Below are positions 14,965 to 20,585 of a stretch of DNA of 20,585 nucleotides, one piece after another. The notes below the pieces were generated by a model that ran no database searches, was not told where the DNA came from, and was given only the letters and a program-made list of their open reading frames with translations. Position 1 is the first letter of the stretch, and each line of letters begins with the position of its first letter. The position numbers and the translations under genes were made by a program. Origin of the DNA: an uncultured Eubacteriales bacterium (GTDB taxonomy: Bacteria > Bacillota > Clostridia > Oscillospirales > Oscillospiraceae); NCBI GenBank assembly GCA_900556935.1, contig USQL01000039.1, forward strand, positions 1 through 20,585. Direction: 5' to 3'.

Positions 14965-16791
14965 ATGACATTTGACGAATTGAAGGACAAAGCCCTGTCC
15001 CTGCCCTATGCCCCCGGCGTGTACATCATGCGGGACAAAACCGATAAGGTCATCTACGTGGGCAAGGCCAAGAAGCTGAAAAACCGGGTCAGCCAGTATT
15101 TTCAGGACACCGCCTCCCACACGCCCAAGACCAGAATGATGGTCAGCAAAATCCACCATTTCGATACCATTGTGGCGGCCAGCGAATTCGAGGCCCTGGT
15201 GCTGGAATGCTCCCTGATTAAGCGCTATATGCCCAAGTATAATATCCTTTTGAAGGACGACAAGGGCTATCCCTACCTGCGCCTGAACATGAAGGAAATC
15301 TATCCCGTTATCACCATCGTCAACAAAATTGCCGATGACGGGGCAGAGTACTTTGGCCCCTACGGCAGCCGGGGCGTGACCCACAGCCTGCTGGAGGCCA
15401 TCCGCCTGACGCTGAAGCTTCCCGGCTGCGGCAAGGTCTTTCCCCGGGATATCGGCAAGGAGCGGCCCTGCCTCAATTATCATATGAACCAGTGCGAGGG
15501 CTGGTGCCAGGCCTCTATCAGCGCGATTCTCTACCGCCAGCGGATGGAGCAGGCCCGGCAGCTGTTAAAGGGCAACTATAAATCCGTGGCGGAGGAGATC
15601 AAAACCAATATGCTTGCCGCGGCGGATAACCTGGAGTTTGAGGTGGCGGCGGCCCTGCGGGACCGCCTCAACGCCGTGGAGGCGCTGGGGCAGAAGCAGC
15701 TGGTCACAGCCGGGAGTCTGGCGGACACCGACGTGGTGGGCTACGGACAGACCGAGGCCAAGGCCTGCTTTGCCGTCCTGCATTTCAGCGGCGGCAATCT
15801 GCTGGATAAGGACTACGAGGTGTTCCCCGTGCCGGAGGACTCAAAAGAGGCCGTCTCCAGCCTGATGAAGCAGTATTACCTCAGCCGGGGCCTGGCCCCC
15901 AAAATTGTTCTGCTGCCCTTTGAAATCGAGGACAGCGACCTGTTCTCCCAGCTCATGGAGCAGCAGTATGGCCGCCGGAGCAAAATCCGGGTGCCCCAGA
16001 AGGGGGACAATATGCGCCTGGTGGAGCTGGCAAATAAAAACGCCTTCGAGGAGGCCCAGCGGCTGACAGACAGGGAGGAGCGGCTGAACGCCACCCTGGT
16101 CACTCTTGGAAAAATGCTCCAAATCCCCACCCCCAGCCGCATGGAGTCCTTTGATATCTCCAATATCTCCGGAACGGACATTGTGGCCAGTATGGTGGTC
16201 TTCCAGGACGGCCGCCCCAGGAAAAGCGACTACAAACGCTTTAAGCTGGAGGGCCTGACGGACCAGGATGACTACGCCTCCATGCACCAGGTGGTCAAGC
16301 GCCGCTTCGCCCATTACAAAGCAGGGGACAGAGGCTTCGACGCGGCCCCGGATTTGCTGCTCATCGATGGCGGCATCAACCATGCCGCTGTGGCTGTCAG
16401 CGCCCTGGAGGAGCTGGGGCTTTCCTTCCCGGTATTCGGAATGGTCAAGGACGACCGTCACCGGACAAGGGCTCTGGTGACCCCACAGGGCCAGGAAATC
16501 CGCATTGACAACAATCAGGCCGTCTTCTCCATGATTGGCGCAATCCAGGAGGAGACCCACCGGTTTGCCATCACCTATCACCGGCAGCTGCGCAGCAAAA
16601 GGCTTCACTACTCCGAGCTGGACGGAATCCCCGGCATCGGCCCTAAGCGCAAGCAGGAGCTTCTGCGGCAGTTTAAGTCCCTGGCCGCCATGTCCCAGGC
16701 TACCTTGCCGGAGCTGGAGCGGCTGCTGCCCAAGGACGCGGCCAAGGCTGTCTATCAGCACTTCCGGGAGAAAGAACAAGGGAACCTCTGA
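14965..16791 (+). CDS. uvrC: Excinuclease ABC subunit UvrC
   Basis: A 608-aa dual-incision nuclease of nucleotide excision repair. The N-terminal GIY-YIG nuclease has GVYIM (18-22), YVGKAKKLKNR (31-41) and Glu77 for 3' incision. Four cysteines (155, 169, 177, 181) match the iron-sulfur cluster site reported for UvrC. A UVR domain (about 205-240) binds UvrB. The RNase H-like half contains ESFDISNISG and LLIDGG for 5' incision, and the helix-hairpin-helix region has GIPGIGPKRK near 555. GGGAGAAG precedes the ATG. The final three codons and the stop lie inside the terminal repeat of a MITE-like element, so the natural C-terminus has probably been replaced by Gly-Asn-Leu. Confidence 0.96.
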   Translation: MTFDELKDKALSLPYAPGVYIMRDKTDKVIYVGKAKKLKNRVSQYFQDTASHTPKTRMMVSKIHHFDTIVAASEFEALVLECSLIKRYMPKYNILLKDDKGYPYLRLNMKEIYPVITIVNKIADDGAEYFGPYGSRGVTHSLLEAIRLTLKLPGCGKVFPRDIGKERPCLNYHMNQCEGWCQASISAILYRQRMEQARQLLKGNYKSVAEEIKTNMLAAADNLEFEVAAALRDRLNAVEALGQKQLVTAGSLADTDVVGYGQTEAKACFAVLHFSGGNLLDKDYEVFPVPEDSKEAVSSLMKQYYLSRGLAPKIVLLPFEIEDSDLFSQLMEQQYGRRSKIRVPQKGDNMRLVELANKNAFEEAQRLTDREERLNATLVTLGKMLQIPTPSRMESFDISNISGTDIVASMVVFQDGRPRKSDYKRFKLEGLTDQDDYASMHQVVKRRFAHYKAGDRGFDAAPDLLLIDGGINHAAVAVSALEELGLSFPVFGMVKDDRHRTRALVTPQGQEIRIDNNQAVFSMIGAIQEETHRFAITYHRQLRSKRLHYSELDGIPGIGPKRKQELLRQFKSLAAMSQATLPELERLLPKDAAKAVYQHFREKEQGNL

Positions 16792-16942
16792 ATAAATCGT
16801 CTTCGGCTGGATGACGGGTCTTTTGTCTCATCCGTGCAGTTCTAAAAGTGGGAAATACATACAGTCTTCCTCCACTTTCAGAACTTTCGTCTGAGACAAA
16901 ATCCCTCGTCACCGGCTCTTGCCGATTGAATCAGAGATTCCC
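16780..16942. mobile_element. MITE-like fold-back element overlapping the uvrC stop codon
   Basis: Terminal inverted repeats of 20 bp match at 17 positions: GGGAACCTCTGAATAAATCG (16780-16799) and the complement of 16923-16942. Inside, long arms pair again (TTTTGTCTCA with TGAGACAAAA; AGTTCT and AGTGG with their complements), leaving a loop near 16850-16870. The element is 163 bp with no gene. Only AA flanks both sides as a possible target duplication. No transposase is in the window, so it would need one elsewhere. Confidence 0.75.
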
Positions 16943-16992
16943 AAGGGAATGCATAAATTCCGCAAACATGGAAATCATTAGGAGAAAAGCAT

Positions 16993-17550
16993 ATGCGTGT
17001 CATTACAGGAAAGGCCCGGGGCGTTCAGCTGAAAACCCCTGACGGAATGCTTACCCGTCCCACCGCGGACCGGGTAAAAGAGGCCCTATTCAGCATCATT
17101 CGCTTCGACGTGGCGGGTGCCCGCGTCCTGGACCTGTTCGGCGGCACCGGTCAGCTGGGCATTGAGGCCCTGAGCCAGGGGGCGGAGTCCGCCGTCTTTA
17201 CCGATGCCCGGGAGGAGGCCTGCGGCCTGATTCGGGAAAATCTCCGACGCACCCGTTTGGATAGCCAGGCGACGGTTGTACGCTGTGACTACCTGGAATA
17301 CCTGAACCGCTGCCGGGAAACCTTTGATATCATTTTCCTGGACCCGCCTTATGCGGAGGTTTTCCTGGAAACTGCCCTGAAACGCATAACGGAAATTGAC
17401 ATTTTGCGTTCCGGTGGTATAATAGTTACGGAACGGCCTCTCGGCAAGGAGCTTTCCTTTGACCCGGAGGGCTATACCCGCTCCAAGGACTATAAATACG
17501 GAAAGACACTCCTTGCGATTTACCGTAAGGATGAGGCCGAACAGCTATGA
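16993..17550 (+). CDS. rsmD: 16S rRNA (guanine(966)-N(2))-methyltransferase RsmD
   Basis: A 185-aa SAM-dependent methyltransferase that modifies G966 of 16S rRNA. The N-terminus RVITGKARGVQL and RPTADRVKEALF (22-33) are family signatures. The SAM-binding motif is DLFGGTGQLGIEAL (47-60; most members have DLFAGSG) and the catalytic motif is DPPY (117-120). AGGAG lies 8 nt before the ATG. It overlaps coaD by 4 bp (ATGA); rsmD-coaD is a very common bacterial pair. Its upstream region is the MITE, so its promoter may have been moved or supplied by that insertion; I see no strong one. Confidence 0.95.
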   Translation: MRVITGKARGVQLKTPDGMLTRPTADRVKEALFSIIRFDVAGARVLDLFGGTGQLGIEALSQGAESAVFTDAREEACGLIRENLRRTRLDSQATVVRCDYLEYLNRCRETFDIIFLDPPYAEVFLETALKRITEIDILRSGGIIVTERPLGKELSFDPEGYTRSKDYKYGKTLLAIYRKDEAEQL

Positions 17551-18041
17551 AAACAGCCATCTATCCGGGCAGCTTTGACCCGGTTACCAGCGGCCACCTG
17601 GATATCATCCGCCGCGCCGCCAATATTTTCGACAAGCTGATTGTCTGCGTCATGGTCAACGCGGGCAAGCATCCCATGTTCTCTCTGGAGGAGCGGGTGG
17701 AGCTCATCCGCCGGGTCACCCGGGACCTTCCCAATGTGGAGGTAGACGGCTCCAGCGAGCTGCTGGCCGAGTATGCCCGCCGCCGGGGCAGCTGTGTGGT
17801 GGTCAAGGGACTTCGCGCGGGCTCTGATTTTGAAAACGAATTCCAGATGGCCCTTATTAACCGCAAAATCTATCCGGAGCTGGACACCATGTTTTTGACC
17901 TCCGACAGCCAGTACATGTTCCTGAGCTCCAGCATCGTCAAGGAGCTGGGCTCCTATGGGGCCGACCTGACCGACTTTATCCCGGAAGCGATCATCCCGG
18001 ATTTCCGCCGCCGCCTGGAAGAGCGGGGCACAACCAAGTAA
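17547..18041 (+). CDS. coaD: Pantetheine-phosphate adenylyltransferase CoaD
   Basis: A 164-aa enzyme that adenylates 4'-phosphopantetheine to dephospho-CoA, the fourth step of CoA synthesis. The nucleotidyltransferase signature YPGSFDPVTSGH (6-17) includes the TxGH motif. The second signature, ending in MFLSSSIVKEL, gives the C-terminal SSS loop. Length is normal. Translation is coupled to rsmD through the ATGA overlap. A coiled-coil gene follows after 24 bp. Confidence 0.96.
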   Translation: MKTAIYPGSFDPVTSGHLDIIRRAANIFDKLIVCVMVNAGKHPMFSLEERVELIRRVTRDLPNVEVDGSSELLAEYARRRGSCVVVKGLRAGSDFENEFQMALINRKIYPELDTMFLTSDSQYMFLSSSIVKELGSYGADLTDFIPEAIIPDFRRRLEERGTTK

Positions 18042-18065
18042 TTTAGCCAACTTAGGAGGAATATT

Positions 18066-18581
18066 ATGAGCAGCAGCAATATTGAAGACATCATTGGCTC
18101 TCTTTACGATATGGTTCAGGATGCCCGGACCATGCCCCTGGCCGCCGACAAGTGCATTCTGGAGCGGGATCGGGTGCTGGATATGCTGGACGAGATCATT
18201 GCCCAGATGCCCGGAGAACTGAAGCAGTCTCGGACGATTGTAGAATCCCGGAACGAACTCATCAACCAGGCACGGCGGGAGGCCGAGGGGATTCTACGCC
18301 AGGCCCAGGAGCAGGCCCAGCAACTGACCACCAAGGAGGCCGTTTACGAGGAGGCTAAGAAGCGCAGCGAGGAGCTGATCGCGCAGACCCAGAATCGCAT
18401 CAACCAGCTCCGCAAAGCAGGCAACGATTATATGGACGATGCCCTGAAGGAGACCGAGGAGACCATTGCCAAGGCCCTTAGCGAGGTCCGTGATACCCGG
18501 ATGAAGTTCCGTACCGTCACGGAAGCCCAGGAGCAACAGCAGCCTAAGAAGACCACGCCCAACGTGGACGTAGAGATGTGA
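18066..18581 (+). CDS. Coiled-coil protein of unknown function (DivIVA/ATP synthase subunit-like helix)
   Basis: A 171-aa soluble, highly charged protein. Residues about 50-150 form a long predicted coiled coil rich in E, Q, R and A, with AEGILRQAQEQAQQL-type heptads. The N-terminal about 45 residues (DIIGSLYDMVQDARTMP) look like a small helical cap, and the tail is Q/P-rich. Similar proteins in Clostridia are often labelled as hypothetical or loosely as V-ATPase subunit-like, which reflects the coiled coil rather than function. AGGAGGAAT precedes the ATG. It follows coaD and ends at a strong terminator. A cell-envelope or division scaffold role is possible but only a guess. Confidence 0.75.
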   Translation: MSSSNIEDIIGSLYDMVQDARTMPLAADKCILERDRVLDMLDEIIAQMPGELKQSRTIVESRNELINQARREAEGILRQAQEQAQQLTTKEAVYEEAKKRSEELIAQTQNRINQLRKAGNDYMDDALKETEETIAKALSEVRDTRMKFRTVTEAQEQQQPKKTTPNVDVEM

Positions 18582-18596
18582 TCTGAGCGTCCCTTT

Positions 18597-18638
18597 CCCT
18601 GGACAGCCAATGTGCTGTCCAGGGTTCTTTTTTTCTTT
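18597..18638 (+). terminator. Intrinsic terminator of the rsmD-coaD-coiled-coil operon
   Basis: A perfect 11-bp stem CCCTGGACAGC/GCTGTCCAGGG with loop CAATGT (18597-18624), followed by TTCTTTTTTTC. It is the clearest terminator in the window. Confidence 0.92.
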
Positions 18639-18680
18639 CCAGGCAATAGACTAGAGCAGCAGGAAAGGGGAGAAGGGAAT

Positions 18681-19109
18681 ATGGGGATCCATCAAAAGGT
18701 CACAGGGCGCTCGTCCAGTCTGGGCAGCGGCATTGCCGCCGGAGTCGCTGTCGCTCTGGCATTGACACTGCTGCTTGGGGCATTGCTGGCTTTTTTCATC
18801 AGCAGGGAAGTCGTGCAGCAGGAAAATCTAGGATACGGTGTCATGGTTATTCTATTTCTTGCTGCCGCACTGGGATGCCGACTGGCGTACAGAAAAATCA
18901 AACATCGGCGGTTGTTGGTATTTTTTCTGACTGCTCTTGGCTATCTCGTCAGTCTGACAGCCATCACTGCCTTGTTTTTCGGAGGACGGTTTGAAGGGAT
19001 TTTCCCTACGGCAATGCTGATAATTGGCAGCAGCGGCATGGCTTTTCTGTTCCCCGGGCGTAGAAATGACGCAGGGAAACACAGAAAAATTTCCAAGCAA
19101 TTTCGTTAA
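18681..19109 (+). CDS. TIGR04086-type four-helix membrane protein (YrzE-like)
   Basis: A 142-aa protein with four predicted transmembrane helices (about 15-42, 52-70, 76-102, 108-128) joined by short loops, and basic ends. Length and layout match the TIGR04086/YrzE family of uncharacterised membrane proteins common in Bacilli and Clostridia. ATG 18681 is chosen since the purine-rich AGAAGGGA lies just before it; the longer frame from 18612 starts inside the terminator. It is separated from the previous operon by that terminator and no clear promoter is visible. Codon use is less GC-rich than upstream genes. Confidence 0.65.
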   Translation: MGIHQKVTGRSSSLGSGIAAGVAVALALTLLLGALLAFFISREVVQQENLGYGVMVILFLAAALGCRLAYRKIKHRRLLVFFLTALGYLVSLTAITALFFGGRFEGIFPTAMLIIGSSGMAFLFPGRRNDAGKHRKISKQFR

Positions 19110-19121
19110 ATTGCACAAAAA

Positions 19122-19156
19122 CCGCATGTAGGTAATTTTCAGTTACCTACATGCGG
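19122..19156. terminator. Perfect 14-bp stem-loop, terminator-like on the minus strand
   Basis: CCGCATGTAGGTAA and its exact complement flank a 7-nt loop. Outside it are A-tracts, then TTGCA (19111-19115) and TGCAA (19161-19165). Read on the minus strand the stem is followed by TTTTTGTGC, as in an intrinsic terminator. On the plus strand no U-tract follows, so it is not a standard terminator for the membrane-protein gene that ends 12 bp before it. It may be bidirectional or a regulatory site. Confidence 0.5.
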
Positions 19157-19268
19157 AAAATGCAAGAAAATATTCGATGTGACAAAACAGCACATTTTTA
19201 AGCTCTGCTGCCCCAAAACGCTGCAAAAAGGTTAAAAGTGTAAAAACATTTGTTCATTTATTCTGCGT

Positions 19269-19292
19269 ATTAACATAACAACATTAACATAA
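19269..19292 (+). repeat. Tandem 10-mers upstream of the xerD leader promoter
   Basis: ATTAACATAA occurs at 19269-19278 and 19283-19292, with a 14-bp period, in an AT-rich region 45 bp before the -35 box. This could be a pair of regulator-binding sites or part of an UP-like element. No regulator is identified. Confidence 0.45.
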
Positions 19293-19336
19293 AAATTGTG
19301 AGAATTTACAAAAAAACTTATTTTGGCTAATAATAC

Positions 19337-19365
19337 TTGAATTTTTGCAAAAAACGGAGTATAGT
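19337..19365 (+). promoter_or_regulatory. Sigma-A promoter upstream of the xerD leader
   Basis: TTGAAT (19337-19342) and TATAGT (19360-19365) are 17 bp apart in an AT-rich setting. The predicted start near 19372 lies about 315 nt before the xerD ATG. Confidence 0.72.
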
Positions 19366-19371
19366 ATGTCT

Positions 19372-19663
19372 GTATCAAAACGCCATAGGTGCATCTGCCT
19401 ATTTCCTGTTTTTATCCCCTGTTGGGTGCCTTTGTAAGGCCGCGGTATTGCGGAGTTATTTGCCGCCGGAGCGTCTACAAGCGCTCCCGCTTCTCTTTTC
19501 CTGTTACATCAATGGGCTTCCGGTTACATCGGCAGTCCCCAGGGCCCTGTTGCTCAGCTTGTCCGCTGCTGTGCTGGTCTGCTATGTCATCTACTGTTTG
19601 GTCATGCCCTTTGCGGCATTGCTAATAAAAGGCGGCTTCTGGTTCCAGAAGCCTCCGCATTTT
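19372..19663 (+). ncRNA. Candidate leader or small RNA between promoter and xerD
   Basis: About 290 nt are framed by a good promoter and a terminator-like hairpin and hold no convincing gene. Internal hairpins include CCGC/GCGG (around 19441-19454), GGAGCG/CGCTCC with an 8-nt loop (about 19469-19488) and ATGCC/GGCAT (around 19604-19619). It does not match the key motifs I know for SRP RNA, tmRNA, RNase P or 6S RNA. A reading frame here (start TTG 19337) overlaps the -35 box and runs past the xerD start; it is hydrophobic but lacks a ribosome binding site, so a decayed membrane gene is the alternative. Confidence 0.35.
19634..19663 (+). terminator. Terminator-like hairpin just before the xerD ribosome binding site
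   Basis: GGCTTCTG/CAGAAGCC form a perfect 8-bp stem with a GTTC loop (19634-19653). Partial outer pairing of G-rich and C-rich bases follows, then ATTTT at 19659-19663. The short U-tract suggests an attenuator or the 3' end of a small RNA. Confidence 0.45.
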
Positions 19664-19686
19664 AAAAGGATAGGGTATTTCGGTAC

Positions 19687-20574
19687 ATGCTGGACATCAT
19701 TCAGTCTTACGAGAACTATCTCGTAAAAGTAAAGCAGGCATCGGAGAATACCATCTCGTCATATATGCGTGATATTCGGCAGTTTTCCGAATGGATGCAA
19801 ATGGGTGGTAATTCCGATATCGTCAATGCCACACAATTGAATATCCGCGACTACTTAAATCATCTGCAGTCCCAGGGAAAATCCGGAGCGACTGCCTCTC
19901 GATCGCTGGCTAGCTTGAAGAATTTCTATGCTTTTGCAGTTTCTAGCGGTATTTTGAGGACTTCCCCGGTGACAGCAGAGATTCGCGTCCCTCGTGGAGC
20001 AAAAAAGCTGCCTCAGGTTCTCACCGGTAAAGAGGTTGAGCTGCTGCTGGCCCAGCCCAATTGCATTGATCCCAAGGGCTACCGGGACAAAGCCATGCTT
20101 GAGGTGATGTATGCAACCGGCATGCGAGTGACAGAGCTCATCAGCCTGAATGTGGAGGACGTAAATCTGGAAATAGGTGTTGTCAAGTGCCACAGCGAGA
20201 AAAAGGCTCGGGTGATCCCTCTGTATCCCGCCGCTCAGAAGGCCCTTGGTGTTTACTTATCCGATGTGCGCGCTGCCATGATCTCTGATATTTCCGAAAA
20301 GGCTCTCTTTGTCAACATCAGCGGCACGCGGATGAGCCGCCAGGGATTCTGGAAGATCCTCAAATATTACCAGGCCAAGGCCGGTATCGAAAAGGAGATC
20401 ACTCCTCATACCCTGCGCCACAGCTTTGCGGTGCATTTGTTGGAGAACGGTGCGGACCTTGGGTCTTTGCAAGAGCTTATGGGCCACAGCGATATTTCTT
20501 CCACCCAGCTTTATGCCCACATGATCAATCAAAAGATCAAAAACGTATATCAAAAGTGTCATCCAAAGGCATAA
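19687..20574 (+). CDS. xerD: Site-specific tyrosine recombinase XerD
   Basis: A 295-aa tyrosine recombinase, of normal XerC/XerD length, expected to resolve chromosome dimers at dif with XerC or a partner. The N-terminal SAM-like DNA-binding domain covers about 1-90. Catalytic residues are Arg147 (ATGMRVTEL), a lysine in the beta-hairpin (Lys172 or 173 in CHSEKKAR), His241 and Arg244 (HTLRH), His267 (LMGHSD) and Tyr276. The C-terminal end KIKNVYQKCHPKA matches Firmicute XerD. The ribosome binding site is weak and distant (AAAAGGATAGGG before 19675). No att sites or phage genes lie nearby, which argues for the housekeeping protein. The gene is less GC-rich than the others. The window ends 11 bp after the stop. 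Confidence 0.9.
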   Translation: MLDIIQSYENYLVKVKQASENTISSYMRDIRQFSEWMQMGGNSDIVNATQLNIRDYLNHLQSQGKSGATASRSLASLKNFYAFAVSSGILRTSPVTAEIRVPRGAKKLPQVLTGKEVELLLAQPNCIDPKGYRDKAMLEVMYATGMRVTELISLNVEDVNLEIGVVKCHSEKKARVIPLYPAAQKALGVYLSDVRAAMISDISEKALFVNISGTRMSRQGFWKILKYYQAKAGIEKEITPHTLRHSFAVHLLENGADLGSLQELMGHSDISSTQLYAHMINQKIKNVYQKCHPKA

Positions 20575-20585
20575 AAAAGAGCTTA

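Noticed and set aside
16923..16960. Promoter for rsmD at the right end of the MITE
   Set aside because: TTGAAT at 16926 has no acceptable -10 box at 16-18 bp.
19366..19440. Short frame starting ATG at 19366 with GGAG upstream
   Set aside because: The ATG directly overlaps the end of the -10 box, so it would precede the transcript start; only 23-24 codons.
19372..19663. 6S RNA, SRP RNA, tmRNA or RNase P RNA
   Set aside because: No long end-to-end fold-back as in 6S RNA, and none of the conserved motifs of the others were found.
19337..19726. Hydrophobic open frame of 129 codons before xerD
   Set aside because: Its TTG start is the -35 box itself, no ribosome binding site is present and it runs 40 bp into xerD in another frame. 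A decayed membrane gene remains possible.
19687..20574. Phage or integrative-element integrase
   Set aside because: Length, motifs and C-terminus fit housekeeping XerD; no att repeats, tRNA or phage genes are nearby.
1..20585. CRISPR array, tRNA or rRNA genes, complete insertion sequence
   Set aside because: No regularly spaced repeats, cloverleaf-type sequence, rRNA motifs or transposase gene were seen on either strand.

Overview
This window is chromosomal, GC-rich and densely coded. Four sporulation-type genes (yunB, a ylbJ-like gene, yqfC, yqfD), AGGAGG-type ribosome binding sites and the order yqfC-yqfD-phoH-ybeY-era-yqzL-recO point to a Gram-positive spore-forming Firmicute. The high GC and the kinds of intergenic hairpin repeat suggest a gut Clostridium relative in or near the Oscillospirales; that placement is an inference. 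No rRNA, tRNA, CRISPR array, prophage or complete insertion sequence was seen.

Layout. (1) 1-300: a hairpin repeat, an unassigned leader and a sigma-A type promoter for pcrA. (2) 316-5388, plus strand: pcrA (helicase), yunB (sporulation) and ligA (NAD-dependent ligase), with yunB sitting between two DNA-replication/repair genes behind a hairpin that would cover its ribosome binding site. (3) 5416-5505: a nearly perfect fold-back repeat closing that operon. (4) 5527-7267, minus strand: ylbJ-like membrane protein, a 69-residue Cys-rich protein and a GNAT acetyltransferase. (5) 7284-7323: divergent control region with a perfect 10-bp inverted repeat and sigma-E-like -10 boxes. (6) 7342-14507, plus strand: yqfC, yqfD, phoH, ybeY, era, yqzL, recO, mutS2, mostly overlapping or separated by a few bases. 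An AT-rich patch inside yqfD carries good vegetative promoter candidates for the phoH-onward housekeeping part. (7) 14556-16791: HPr-like gene with its own promoter and terminator, then uvrC. (8) 16780-16942: a 163-bp MITE-like fold-back element whose terminal repeat supplies the uvrC stop codon. (9) 16993-18581: rsmD, coaD and a coiled-coil protein, ended by a strong terminator. (10) 18681-19109: a four-helix membrane protein of the TIGR04086 type. (11) 19110-19686: a 577-bp AT-rich non-coding stretch with an inverted repeat, tandem 10-mers, a strong promoter and a roughly 290-nt leader ending in a terminator-like hairpin. (12) xerD at 19687-20574.

The content is mainly genome maintenance (PcrA, LigA, RecO, MutS2, UvrC, XerD), ribosome and RNA maturation (YbeY, Era, RsmD, PhoH) and sporulation, with one CoA biosynthesis gene. 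I see no clearly new multi-gene system. The points most worth a second look are the xerD leader, the HPr with an altered active-site loop, the uvrC/MITE junction, the divergent sporulation promoter palindrome, and the promoters hidden inside yqfD. Annotation-wise, the 47-codon yqzL gene, nested between era and recO, is easily missed.
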